A stretch of 24,317 nucleotides of DNA from Muribaculaceae bacterium (GCA_009775355.1 VSPN01000043.1:1-24317); one strand, 5' to 3'. Shown: positions 1 to 7,338, counted from the stretch's first letter. Translations and numbers: made by a program. Notes: generated by a model from the sequence alone, not told the origin.

Positions 1-63
1 CTCATGGTCGCTGCGGTTGTGATTTCCCTACGCAAACTAACTTCCGTTAACAATCGTTTTTAA
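1..63 (+). CDS. Possible C-terminal tail of an upstream gene (partial)
   Basis: Frame 1 stays open from the window edge to a TAA at 61-63, while the other two forward frames stop within about 50 bases. The 20 residues read include a hydrophobic run (LMVAAVVISL) and a basic tail. A strong plus-strand terminator begins about 45 bases later, which suggests a gene ends here. Twenty codons are far too few to identify a product or to exclude chance. Confidence 0.25.
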   Translation, partial: LMVAAVVISLRKLTSVNNRF

Positions 64-84
64 ACAACCTCTAAAAAGAAATCT

Positions 85-144
85 GGCAGATAGTCTGCCC
101 GGTGTGAGTCCGCTGCAAGACGGTAATCCGTTTTGCAGCGGACT
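85..144 (+). terminator. Intrinsic terminator with a small hairpin just upstream
   Basis: Bases 107-123 pair with 128-144 over 17 bp with one G-U wobble and a TAAT loop, and are followed directly by TTTTTG. This is a textbook Rho-independent terminator for plus-strand transcription entering from the left. A second hairpin, GGCAGA-TAG-TCTGCC at 85-99, sits just before it and may belong to the same 3' untranslated end. Confidence 0.85.
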
Positions 145-388
145 TTTTGTGTATGCTTCTGGTGAAAGTAGGTGTATTGTGTGTCGTTGATAGGATTATT
201 TACTTTTTATTATAGAATTATACGTGTATTTTCTTTGTATAGATACATATATTTGTTAACTTTGCCGTCAGCCCGGACGTAGACGGACATGTGAATACAC
301 CTGTGTTCAATCGATTTTTTGCGCTGAAAAGTTATGTATTCCGCTGACCGGTGCTGCCTGAAATCTTAAACACATATCTTTTTTTATC
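145..388. other. Intergenic region with promoter and 5' leader
   Basis: AT-rich stretch of about 240 bases between the terminator and the next start codon. It holds the promoter at 234-264 and a leader of roughly 118 nt. The leader contains a small inverted repeat, GAATAC (293-298) and GTGTTC (303-308), which could form a weak hairpin. No credible open reading frame was seen. Confidence 0.6.
234..264 (+). promoter_or_regulatory. Bacteroidota-type promoter for the 389 gene
   Basis: TTTG at 234-237, a 19-nt spacer and TAACTTTG at 257-264 match the Bacteroidota primary-sigma consensus exactly (TTTG, about 19 nt, TAnnTTTG). Transcription should start near 271, giving a leader of about 118 nt before the start codon at 389. 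It may also serve the gene at 809, for which no clear promoter was found. Confidence 0.75.
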
Positions 389-697
389 ATGAAACACTCT
401 ATTGCTTTACTGGCTATGCTGGTATATTCCATGCATAGCCTTTTGTGGGCGGTTTCTCCTCCCTGTATAATTGCTCCTGAAAGTCAAGAGAATTTTGACA
501 CCGACTGGACGTTTGTCGACGTCAACGGCGACGGCGAGCCTTACCGGTTTCTCTATTCCGCCGATTACGGCGCGTATTACTCGCAGAACAAATCGATGGC
601 CGCCGACGACTGGATTATATCTCCCGCTGTGACTCTCGGCGAGGGAAAGAGCTACACGATAACTGCGACTGTTCAGAATCTGGCCACTTATGTCTAG
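389..697 (+). CDS. Short secreted protein, truncated jelly-roll (choice-of-anchor J-like) domain
   Basis: A 102-residue protein. Residues 1 to about 21 form a signal peptide: basic start MKHS, hydrophobic core, likely cleavage after LLWA. The rest matches the first half of a choice-of-anchor J or cleaved-adhesin jelly-roll. WTFVDVNGDG and DDWIISPAVTLGEGKSY line up with WTVIDANEDG and DDWLITPPMKLEAGKNY in the 1519-residue protein at 10820. A complete domain of this type needs roughly 70-100 more residues, and such proteins normally end in a type IX sorting domain. Here a TAG follows NLATYV. I saw no continuation in the other forward frames before 809, so this is a deletion remnant rather than a simple frameshift. 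It has its own promoter and could still be expressed. The start follows a T-rich leader and is the only Met giving a signal peptide. Role unknown; probably a decayed surface protein. Confidence 0.7.
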   Translation: MKHSIALLAMLVYSMHSLLWAVSPPCIIAPESQENFDTDWTFVDVNGDGEPYRFLYSADYGAYYSQNKSMAADDWIISPAVTLGEGKSYTITATVQNLATYV

Positions 698-808
698 ATA
701 AACAGTCTTTTACAGTGTGTTGTGGTCTTTCCACGTTTTCGGTTTGTCAGGTAAGGGCAATCCTCACGTAAACATGTCTGTACAAAACACAACAACTTAA
801 TCTATATC

Positions 809-3148
809 ATGAAAACAGTATTTTATTCAGCAATGACGGCCTGCGTAGTGGCCGTCTGCACTGCGGCGGCTTTCGTGCCGCCCGATACCCGGGTTGTGCG
901 CGGTGATTTCGCTGCCGCGCCGGCTCCGGTCGAGAAGTTTCACGGAGTGAAGAAAATGAAGGCCCCGGCGCGGGAGTCGGGTGCTTTGACAGCAGACTTC
1001 ACAGTGGCCGGTGCCTCCACACGCGAGCCTGTGTATATAGAGAACTTCGACAGCGGCCAGGGCGGGTGGACTCTCGATCCTGCCTCTGATGTGGTGTGGA
1101 GCGTGAAGCGCATCGCCGAACCCGGTTCGGCGAAGAGTTTCTCGGCTATTGACCCCGACGACGTAAGCTCGCTTTATGTCGAGGGCCCATACCAGACGTT
1201 CAAGCGTGCCATATCGAGGGCCGCCTCTCCGGCCACGGATGTTCCGGCCAACGCCGTGCTGTCGTTCTATGCCGGTTTCTCGCAGAACTTCGACGGCGAG
1301 TGTCGCCTTGAACTGGAGGCATGCACGCCGGCAGACACCATACATCTCTGGAACAGTTCGGAAGAGACCGGAGAGAAACTCTGGCGATGGCATCCGGTCA
1401 GTGTAAATCTCGAACATCTTGCAGGCCAGAGTGTCAGTTTTAGATTCACTTACGGCCCTGGTGCTGACGACATGTTCGGCACGGGTGGCTACAGCGGGGA
1501 TTTCGCCATCGACAGCTTCTCAGTGTCGGCTGCCGCTCCGGTCGAGTCGGTCAGTGTGATGACGGGCGAGACCGTGGCCTTCGCCGATCTCTCGTCAGGC
1601 TCCCCCGTGAAGTGGGAGTGGGTAATGCCAGGAGCGGTGCCCGACAGATCGGATCTCCCTTCGCCCGAAGTGTATTACACCGCCGACGGGACTTATGACG
1701 TCTCGCTGACCGTGACCGATGCTGACGGCAACACATCGGTGAAGACGCGGACAGGTTTTGTCAGTGTCACCGGCACCGCGCCGGTGGCCCGGATTCTACC
1801 GCCGGCCACGTTCAGGCTTTCGTCGACAAGACGTCATCTTGTCGCCCCGCTGGTGCCCGTTACTTTCGAGGATGCTTCGACGGGCTTCCCCGATTCATGG
1901 CAGTGGACTTTCTCGGGTGTCGATCCCGACGGCAACAGGTCTTTCACGTCCGACATGGAGTGCCCCGATGTGGCTTACAGTTTTCTGCACAACCAGACCG
2001 TTACGCTCCATGCCTCCAACAGTCATGGGGCGTCAGAGGCCTCGTGTGACGTCAGTGTGGAGTATTCGGGAGTGGTCAACAATCTTCATCCCGATGATCT
2101 CCCCACGGTGTTCGACATGGAAGACTGGGGTGTTTTCCCCGGATCGAACACACGCAAGATCACCGCTTATGCCGAACGCTTCTCCCGCCCGTCGCGTCCG
2201 GTGATGGTTGACGGTGCATATGTGTTCTTCACCAAGGCGCAGGCCACCGAACTCGCCGACCAGATAGCCAACGTCGGAGTCCATATCTACACATCGAAAG
2301 ACGGGCGTCCCGACAAGCGTCTTGACTCGATGTGGTGGAGCGTGTTCGAGCTTGACACTCCCGGAGCGGGTGGCGACATGGTGGGCACTTCGTTTCCGTT
2401 TACCGACTGCCCTGTGGTAGACGATGAGTTCTTCATCGTGGTCGACGGATTGCCCGAATATTCCGTGGGCTGCTGCGTCTCGTTCGCGATGGCCGGCTTC
2501 CGCGACAGCGACAACACCGCTCTGATGCTAAAGGATGGCGAGTGGATCGAGGTCAACGAATATTTCGGCGCTGACAAGTGCACATCGTTCATGATCTATC
2601 CGTCGCTGCACCATTCGGTCATGTCGCTCCTTCCTGCCGGAACGCCTCCGGAGATCGAGCTCGACGGCAAGGGTGGCGTCACTGAGATTCTCCTCTTCTC
2701 ATATATGGGCTACAAGACGCCTGTAGATATCGATGCCGACTGGCTGCGTCTGACCGGAGAACCCAACGGCCTTACGGTCGACACACTGCTGCTTGAGACC
2801 GACCCGCAGCCTGCCGGCGCCCTTCCGCGCACGGCGCATCTGACGCTCACCGACGGCGTGACAGATCTCTGTCTGACCGTCACCCAGAAGGCCGGAGAGG
2901 TCGGAGTTGAGTCAGTCACTGACGACGGCACGGATGGCATGACATGTCCCCCGGCTTTTGAGAGAACACTCACAGTGTCCGGCCTTGAGCCGGGCGATGA
3001 GGTGACGGTCTGCAATGTCGCCGGGCAGGTCATGGCGTGCTTCCGCGCTGACGACACGTCAGTCTCGGCCGATGCGTCGGCGTGGCCTCGCGGACTCTAC
3101 ATCGTGTCGGCGCGTGGCGCGAGCCGCAAGACCATGAAGGTCAGATGA
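809..3148 (+). CDS. Secreted multidomain surface protein (jelly-roll, PKD, BACON-like, type IX sorting)
   Basis: A 779-residue protein exported through a signal peptide (residues 1 to about 21, ending CTAAA). Residues about 75-241 are a choice-of-anchor J or MAM-like jelly-roll (YIENFDSGQGGWTLD near the start, GDFAIDSFSVS at the end). Residues about 246-321 are a PKD domain (VKWEWVMPG, YDVSLTVTDADGN). Residues about 324-417 are a second PKD-like domain (DSWQWTFSG). Residues about 420-610 match no family I recognise. Residues about 611-694 look like a BACON domain (IDADWLRLTG, LTVTQKAG). The last 65 residues resemble a type IX secretion C-terminal domain (VTVCNVAGQ, WPRGLYIVSARG, KTMKVR). I see no catalytic motif, so a binding or adhesive role at the outer surface is inferred. 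It lies 111 bases after the truncated gene with no clear promoter between, so the two may share a transcript. It ends at a strong bidirectional terminator. Confidence 0.85.
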   Translation: MKTVFYSAMTACVVAVCTAAAFVPPDTRVVRGDFAAAPAPVEKFHGVKKMKAPARESGALTADFTVAGASTREPVYIENFDSGQGGWTLDPASDVVWSVKRIAEPGSAKSFSAIDPDDVSSLYVEGPYQTFKRAISRAASPATDVPANAVLSFYAGFSQNFDGECRLELEACTPADTIHLWNSSEETGEKLWRWHPVSVNLEHLAGQSVSFRFTYGPGADDMFGTGGYSGDFAIDSFSVSAAAPVESVSVMTGETVAFADLSSGSPVKWEWVMPGAVPDRSDLPSPEVYYTADGTYDVSLTVTDADGNTSVKTRTGFVSVTGTAPVARILPPATFRLSSTRRHLVAPLVPVTFEDASTGFPDSWQWTFSGVDPDGNRSFTSDMECPDVAYSFLHNQTVTLHASNSHGASEASCDVSVEYSGVVNNLHPDDLPTVFDMEDWGVFPGSNTRKITAYAERFSRPSRPVMVDGAYVFFTKAQATELADQIANVGVHIYTSKDGRPDKRLDSMWWSVFELDTPGAGGDMVGTSFPFTDCPVVDDEFFIVVDGLPEYSVGCCVSFAMAGFRDSDNTALMLKDGEWIEVNEYFGADKCTSFMIYPSLHHSVMSLLPAGTPPEIELDGKGGVTEILLFSYMGYKTPVDIDADWLRLTGEPNGLTVDTLLLETDPQPAGALPRTAHLTLTDGVTDLCLTVTQKAGEVGVESVTDDGTDGMTCPPAFERTLTVSGLEPGDEVTVCNVAGQVMACFRADDTSVSADASAWPRGLYIVSARGASRKTMKVR

Positions 3149-3158
3149 CAATGATTTG

Positions 3159-3204
3159 CATATAAAAAGAGAGGTCTTCGCCCGAAGACCTCTCTTTTTA
3201 TATG
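3159..3204. terminator. Bidirectional terminator between convergent genes
   Basis: Bases 3159-3180 and 3183-3204 form a perfect 22-bp inverted repeat around a CC centre; the tip must open into a small loop. The foot is an A-tract on one arm and a T-tract on the other, so each strand ends its hairpin with a U-run. It lies between the stop of the plus-strand surface protein (3148) and the stop of the minus-strand carbonic anhydrase-like gene (3218) and can end transcription from both sides. Confidence 0.9.
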
Positions 3205-3217
3205 ATCCCGCCTGCCG

Positions 3218-3742
3218 TCACTCGGCATTCTCTTCGGTGTACCATCTCGAATACATCAGATAGTTGTTGGCTATCTTGATGTTCATCTCCTTGGCTTTCT
3301 CCGGCTCGACCATCTTGACGAATTTCGCCGGGGCTCCGGCCCATAGCTCGTGCGGGCCGATCTTGGTGCGGCTGAGCACCACTGATCCGGCGGCCACAAG
3401 CGCGCCCTCGCCGACCTCGGCATCATCCATCACGATCGCACCCATGCCGATAAGGGCGTAGTCGCGGATCTTCGCGCCATGGATCACCACGTTGTGACCG
3501 ATCGAGACATCGTTGCCGATCTCGATGGTCGATTTCTGATAGAGCGTGTGGAGCACGGAGCCGTCTTGAATATTGACGCGGTCGCCTATCTTTATTGTAT
3601 TGACATCGCCGCGCAGAACGGTGCTGAACCAGATGCTGCACTCGTCGCCGATGGTGACGTCGCCTATTATCGCGGCGTTGTCGGCTATGAAGCAGTCGCG
3701 GCCTATTACCGGAGTGAATCCTCTTACTGTTTTAAGTATCAT
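3218..3742 (-). CDS. Gamma-class carbonic anhydrase-like hexapeptide-repeat protein
   Basis: A 174-residue left-handed beta-helix protein of the YrdA/PaaY/gamma-carbonic anhydrase group. Hexapeptide-type repeats run through most of it (IADNAAIIGDVTIGDECSIW, IGNDVSIGHNVVIHGA, IGMGAIV, VGEGALVAAGSVV). The three histidines expected to bind metal across the trimer interface are present: H65 (GSVLH), H83 (IGH) and H88 (VIHG). The tail (ELWAGAPAKFVK) is typical of the family. Many members are zinc or iron proteins with weak or unproven CO2 hydration activity, so the substrate is open. I chose the ATG at 3742 because homologues begin close to ILKTVRGFTPVIG. An upstream in-frame extension would overlap the peptidase gene and reads as non-family residues. 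It starts 11 nt after the aminopeptidase P stop and is probably co-transcribed with it. Confidence 0.9.
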   Translation of the reverse strand: MILKTVRGFTPVIGRDCFIADNAAIIGDVTIGDECSIWFSTVLRGDVNTIKIGDRVNIQDGSVLHTLYQKSTIEIGNDVSIGHNVVIHGAKIRDYALIGMGAIVMDDAEVGEGALVAAGSVVLSRTKIGPHELWAGAPAKFVKMVEPEKAKEMNIKIANNYLMYSRWYTEENAE

Positions 3743-3753
3743 GATCTTAATGT

Positions 3754-5547
3754 TTATTTGCAGATCGGTTCGGTCTTCGCGGCAAGCCATGCGGCCTCTT
3801 CTGCTGTCAGCAGAGGAGTCAGGCGTTCGCGCACGAGCGCATGGTAGTCGTTGACCCACTTGATCTCTTCGTCGCTCATGATCTCGATCTCGAAGAGGTT
3901 TCTGTCGAACGGGAAGAGGGTCATCGGGTGGAAATGCAGGAATTCGCCGAACTCTGTCGTTTTGTAACGCTCGGTCACGATAAGGTTCTCGCAGCGGATT
4001 CCGTAGCGGCCTTCGAGATAAAGCCCCGGCTCGTTGCTGGTGATCATGCCCGGTTCAAGCGGCGTGGGGTTGATGTTGAGGCGTATGTTCTGAGGTCCCT
4101 CGTGGCAGTTGATGAAGTATCCGACTCCGTGACCGGTGCCGTGATAATATGCCTTTCCTTCTTTCCAGAGGAACTGGCGGGCGAGCGCGTCGAGCTGGTG
4201 GCCGGTGGTGCCGGCGGGGAAGACTGCGTTCGACAGTGCGATGTGGCCTTTCATGACCAGAGTGAAGTCGTGGCGCTGTTCGGCTGTCGGGGTTCCGAGT
4301 GCTACGGTGCGGGTGATGTCGGTCGTACCGTAGATGTACTGGCCGCCCGAGTCTACAAGCAGCAGACCGTCGCCCTCGACTGTCACGTCGGTCTCTTCGG
4401 TAGCCTCGTAGTGTACGATCGCCCCGTGTGCGTTCCATCCTAAGATCGGAGAGAAACTCTCGTCGACACATGTCGGGTCGGCCAGACGCAGCGCGCGCAG
4501 TCTCTTGCCCAGCTCGACTTCGGTAAGCCGGCCTTCGGGATATTCGCGCTCCACCATCATGAAGAAGCGGGTGAGGGCCACGCCGTCTTTCTCCATCGCA
4601 GTTGCCAGGTTGGCGATCATCGTGTCGTTCTTTATGCTCTTGAGTCGGGCCACGCCGTCGCCTCCGAACACTGTGGCGCAGCCGATATGGTCGTAGATGC
4701 CGCGGGCGGTCTTCTGCGGGTCGATCAGCAGGCGGGTCTCCTTGGGCAGTGTGGCCACGAATTCTTTCACGTTGTCGTAGGGGCGTGTCGATATGCCATA
4801 TTTCTCAAGATGCTTTCTGACATCGTCGGTAAGTTTTGCCTCATCGACAAAGAGCACACGTCTCTCGGAGTCGAGATAAAGGAAGCCGACATAGATGGGA
4901 GAGAAGCAGATGTCGCCCGCGGCCCGGAGATTGGTGATCCATGCCAGGTCGTCGAGTGCGGAGACGAGTATGGCGTTGGCTAGTTCCCCTTTTACCTGAG
5001 TCATGACTTCTGCTATCTTTGAGTCGACAGTCTGGCCTACAATCTTCTCGTCGTGTATGAAGATCTTGTTCTGCGGTCTTTCGGGACGGTCGGGATATAT
5101 GAGGTCGAACATCGGGAAGTCTGTGTCGAGTCTGACGCCGTTGTCGTTGAGTTCCTGCTCGAGGCGCTGTGCATACGACACCGAGAAAGTCATTCCGTCG
5201 ATTCCGACGGTCTGTCCGGCCGATGTGTGTTCGGTGAGCCAGTCGATAAGGTCGACTGCCTCTGGACCGTCTTCTTTCATCATGCTGAAACCGGTTCCCT
5301 CGAGCTGTGCCTCGGCCTGTATGAAATATCTGGAGTCCGTCCAGCACAGGGCTTCGGCGGCAGTCACCACGGCTGTGCCGTTGGTGCCATTCTCTGACTC
5401 GAACCCCGTCAGCCATTCACGGCCTCGCCAGTGACGGGGAGGCAGCTCGCTCTGATGCGGGTCGGTGCCTGAAATGACGCATGCGTCTATGCCTTTGTCG
5501 GCCATTGCCTTGCGTAGGCTTTCAAGATACTCCTTGTTCTTCTTCAT
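3754..5547 (-). CDS. pepP: Xaa-Pro aminopeptidase (aminopeptidase P, M24B)
   Basis: A 597-residue cytoplasmic metallopeptidase that removes an N-terminal residue preceding proline. Its length and layout fit the three-domain, eukaryote-like aminopeptidase P group of about 600 residues. There are two N-terminal creatinase-type domains (about 1-310) and a C-terminal pita-bread catalytic domain (about 312-540), then a short tail. All five metal ligands of M24 enzymes are visible: D399 (LLVDSG), D410 (GTTDITRT), H473 (GTGHGVG), E506 (SNEPG) and E520 (RCENL). The histidines that assist catalysis, H374 (NAHGAIVHY), H379 and H482 (CHEGPQ), are there too. No signal peptide. The start at 5547 is preceded by an A/T-rich leader and a canonical minus-strand promoter. 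First gene of a two-gene operon with the carbonic anhydrase-like gene. The symbol is by family; paralogues may exist elsewhere. Confidence 0.93.
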   Translation of the reverse strand: MKKNKEYLESLRKAMADKGIDACVISGTDPHQSELPPRHWRGREWLTGFESENGTNGTAVVTAAEALCWTDSRYFIQAEAQLEGTGFSMMKEDGPEAVDLIDWLTEHTSAGQTVGIDGMTFSVSYAQRLEQELNDNGVRLDTDFPMFDLIYPDRPERPQNKIFIHDEKIVGQTVDSKIAEVMTQVKGELANAILVSALDDLAWITNLRAAGDICFSPIYVGFLYLDSERRVLFVDEAKLTDDVRKHLEKYGISTRPYDNVKEFVATLPKETRLLIDPQKTARGIYDHIGCATVFGGDGVARLKSIKNDTMIANLATAMEKDGVALTRFFMMVEREYPEGRLTEVELGKRLRALRLADPTCVDESFSPILGWNAHGAIVHYEATEETDVTVEGDGLLLVDSGGQYIYGTTDITRTVALGTPTAEQRHDFTLVMKGHIALSNAVFPAGTTGHQLDALARQFLWKEGKAYYHGTGHGVGYFINCHEGPQNIRLNINPTPLEPGMITSNEPGLYLEGRYGIRCENLIVTERYKTTEFGEFLHFHPMTLFPFDRNLFEIEIMSDEEIKWVNDYHALVRERLTPLLTAEEAAWLAAKTEPICK

Positions 5548-5588
5548 GGTTTATTTATGTTTTATTATTAAACAAGATCATTACTGTG

Positions 5589-5619
5589 CAAAATTAACAT
5601 TTTGATAAGAATTAACAAA
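5589..5619 (-). promoter_or_regulatory. Promoter of the aminopeptidase P operon
   Basis: On the minus strand TTTG (complement of 5616-5619), a 19-nt spacer and TAATTTTG (complement of 5589-5596) match the Bacteroidota consensus exactly. Transcription should start near 5582, about 35 nt before the start codon at 5547. Confidence 0.75.
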
Positions 5620-5696
5620 AGTAAAGGTGCTGCAGGATTGTTCGAATTGTGTAAAAAATGGCTGATATGGAATTTTGGGGCAATAAAAAAGCCTGT

Positions 5697-5732
5697 TTTG
5701 TGCATGTATATAAATAAAAAGGATTAATTTTG
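5697..5732 (+). promoter_or_regulatory. Candidate promoter of a possible small RNA
   Basis: TTTG at 5697-5700 and TAATTTTG at 5725-5732 match both promoter boxes, but the 24-nt spacer is longer than the usual 19-21 nt. No protein gene lies within reach downstream, and the GlmU-like gene has its own promoter. Transcription would start near 5740, just before the palindrome at 5748-5762. Confidence 0.4.
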
Positions 5733-5747
5733 TAATCGAAATACAGA

Positions 5748-5762
5748 GCCGGATAATCCGGC
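5748..5762. repeat. Interrupted palindrome GCCGGAT-A-ATCCGGC
   Basis: A perfect 7-bp inverted repeat around a single central A. As RNA it could fold as GCCGG-ATAAT-CCGGC. As DNA its dyad symmetry fits a dimeric repressor site. It lies about 8 nt downstream of the predicted start of the candidate promoter at 5697-5732, so it could be either an operator or the 5' stem of a small RNA. Confidence 0.5.
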
Positions 5763-5877
5763 ATGCATAAGATGGCAAGTCAAAAATCTTTTAGTAATAG
5801 TGATATAAAATTGTAAGTTAGTGGTTGAGTAAGATCTCCGATCTGCTTGTGAAAGTAGGCGATTCTAAAAAATCACA

Positions 5878-5911
5878 GCGCGGCGCCCGATTGTGAAACC
5901 GGACGCCGCGC
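5878..5911. terminator. GC-rich hairpin, possible terminator of a small RNA
   Basis: GCGCGGCG (5878-5885) pairs with CGCCGCGC (5904-5911). A single C/A mismatch separates this from an inner CCG/CGG pair. The plus strand has no U-run after it. The minus strand has TTTTTT starting a few bases beyond the stem. It could end a plus-strand small RNA from 5740, or block antisense transcription coming from the right. Direction is uncertain. Confidence 0.5.
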
Positions 5912-6019
5912 TTGCCTTATGGATGATTACTGTCTTCTTCAGCATCCCCCTGTAATCTTGCGGATTTTTTTCGCCCGAATGTCATGTCATGCTGATTTCA
6001 CACACTTTTTCAACTTGTT

Positions 6020-6051
6020 GTTGCGATTTAAGATTTTATGGGTTAACTTTG
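6020..6051 (+). promoter_or_regulatory. Promoter of the GlmU-like gene
   Basis: TAACTTTG at 6044-6051 matches the -7 consensus exactly. GTTG at 6020-6023 is a three-of-four match to the -33 box with a 20-nt spacer. Transcription near 6058 gives a leader of about 80 nt to the ATG at 6139. The promoter lies inside the open frame that begins at 5989, which argues against that earlier start. Confidence 0.65.
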
Positions 6052-6138
6052 CATCCGGCTGACGCATCCGATGTGCACGAAATGTGGCGGATGCTCATCA
6101 TTTCTGAGTTAGCCGACCTAAAACATCAATTTTCATAT

Positions 6139-7338
6139 ATGAAAGTCGTTCTTTTCGACACCGAGCAAAGCTATCAGAACCTCCTTCCGCTCTCGTATAC
6201 GCGTCCTGTCGGCGCGTTTCGCGTCGGAATAGTCACGATCCGCGAGAAATGGGAGCATTTCCTTCCGGGAGAGTATTCATTTTATCCCAAGGGATATCTA
6301 AGAGACAAATTCCCTCTTCTTTGCGGAGAGGATGAAGAGGCTCTCTTCATAGCGGGCGACAAGCTCCCTGACAAGGCTATGGCACTCGAGGCCTCGCAGT
6401 TGCGCCCGGGTGACGCGCTGCGCGACAGCGGCGGTGTGTGGGCATACCGCGGCCGGCTCCGTGATTTTGAGTCACTTTCTCCTGATGCCGGGCGTGAAAG
6501 TGCCAACGACTCGCGCCGGATCAGCTATGTGTTCGATATTTTCCGCATGAATGCCGGCGAGATCGTAAGCGATTACACCTGGCTCACTCGGGACCGTACG
6601 GGAATCGCTCCGGATCCCTCCGACGTGATAATAGGTGACGCTCGCCCCGCCAACGGAATTTCCGCTTTATTCATCGAGCCGGGCGCTGTGGTCGAAGGTG
6701 CGGTGCTTAACCTCAAGGACGGCCCTATATATATAGGAGCTGGAGCGCATGTCATGGAGGGCGCTTGCCTGCGAGGTCCTCTTGCTGTCTGCGACGATGC
6801 AAAGATCCGGATGGGAGCGAAGATTTATGGTGGTTCCACTTTCGGCCCCTATTGCAAGGTCGGCGGAGAGATCGACAATACTGTCATGTTCGGATTCAGC
6901 AACAAGGCGCACGACGGCTACCTCGGCAACGCCGTGATAGGGGAGTGGTGCAACATAGGAGCAGGCACTAATTCGAGCAATCTCAAGAACGATTATTCGA
7001 AGATAAGGATATGGAACTATGCCTCGCAGCGCTTCATGAGGACTGACCTGCAGTTCTGCGGCCTCATCATGGGCGACCACTCCAAGGCCGGAATAAACTG
7101 CATGTTCAATACAGCTACTGTTGTCGGCGTGGGTGTAAACTTCCATGGGGCCGGTTTCCCGAGACAGTTCATACCGAGTTTCCAGAACGGTAGTCCGGAA
7201 GCTGGATTCTCCGACATATCGATCGACACGTTCATGCAGGTGGCATCGCGTGTGATGGGGCGCCGCGGTCTCGAGCTGACCGACACCGACCGTCGCATAT
7301 TCGAGCATATACATCAGTCGGCGTCAAGATTCAAATAG
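6139..7338 (+). CDS. GlmU-like UDP-N-acetylglucosamine diphosphorylase / acetyltransferase family protein
   Basis: A 399-residue cytoplasmic protein of the Bacteroidota alternative-GlmU family, proposed to acetylate glucosamine-1-phosphate and form UDP-N-acetylglucosamine for cell-wall and glycan synthesis. The N-terminal part (about 1-170) opens with VVLFDTEQ, NLLPLSYTRPVGAFRVG and TIREKWE, typical of this family but unlike the LxAGxGTRM opening of classical GlmU. Residues about 175-335 form a left-handed beta-helix (VVEGAVLN, IYIGAGAHVMEGA, IGEWCNIGAGTNSSNL). H258 in KAHDGYLG sits where the catalytic histidine of GlmU acetyltransferase lies. I chose the ATG at 6139 because the promoter at 6020-6051 falls inside the longer frame and the extra 50 residues look non-coding. 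Single-gene unit with its own promoter and a 3' hairpin. Biochemical activity of this family is inferred from annotation, not visible in the sequence. Confidence 0.85.
   Translation: MKVVLFDTEQSYQNLLPLSYTRPVGAFRVGIVTIREKWEHFLPGEYSFYPKGYLRDKFPLLCGEDEEALFIAGDKLPDKAMALEASQLRPGDALRDSGGVWAYRGRLRDFESLSPDAGRESANDSRRISYVFDIFRMNAGEIVSDYTWLTRDRTGIAPDPSDVIIGDARPANGISALFIEPGAVVEGAVLNLKDGPIYIGAGAHVMEGACLRGPLAVCDDAKIRMGAKIYGGSTFGPYCKVGGEIDNTVMFGFSNKAHDGYLGNAVIGEWCNIGAGTNSSNLKNDYSKIRIWNYASQRFMRTDLQFCGLIMGDHSKAGINCMFNTATVVGVGVNFHGAGFPRQFIPSFQNGSPEAGFSDISIDTFMQVASRVMGRRGLELTDTDRRIFEHIHQSASRFK

Larger units (their letters stand above)
5548..6138. other. 591-base non-coding region between divergent genes
   Basis: This region holds the minus-strand promoter (5589-5619), a weaker plus-strand promoter candidate (5697-5732), a palindrome (5748-5762), a GC-rich hairpin (5878-5911) and the promoter of the GlmU-like gene (6020-6051). 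Short open frames exist, for example a 17-codon ATG frame at 5763-5816, but none has visible family resemblance. Outside the 5878-5911 hairpin it is clearly more AT-rich than the flanking genes. Confidence 0.6.

Noticed and set aside
722..740. Weak hairpin GTGG-TCTTT-CCAC followed by TTTT after the truncated adhesin, and a TCGGTTTG box at 739-746
   Set aside because: The stem is only 4 bp and the promoter box misses the key A with no proper -33 box, so neither is strong enough to list as a terminator or promoter.
827..1417. 196-codon antisense frame within the 779-residue gene
   Set aside because: Codon-bias shadow of a clear secreted protein gene with signal peptide and domains.
3743..3859. 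Upstream extension of the carbonic anhydrase-like gene
   Set aside because: The extra 39 residues overlap the peptidase coding region and lie before the family's standard N-terminus.
5581..5778. 65-codon minus-strand frame upstream of aminopeptidase P
   Set aside because: It overlaps the operon promoter, is AT-driven in composition and has no family resemblance.
5763..5893. Short plus-strand frames, including one reading KISDLLVKVGDSKK
   Set aside because: Too short, and no start context or family match. Noted only because they fall in the possible small RNA.
5989..6138. Longer N-terminus for the GlmU-like protein
   Set aside because: The promoter at 6020-6051 lies inside it, so the start at 5989 would not be transcribed; the extra residues do not resemble the family.
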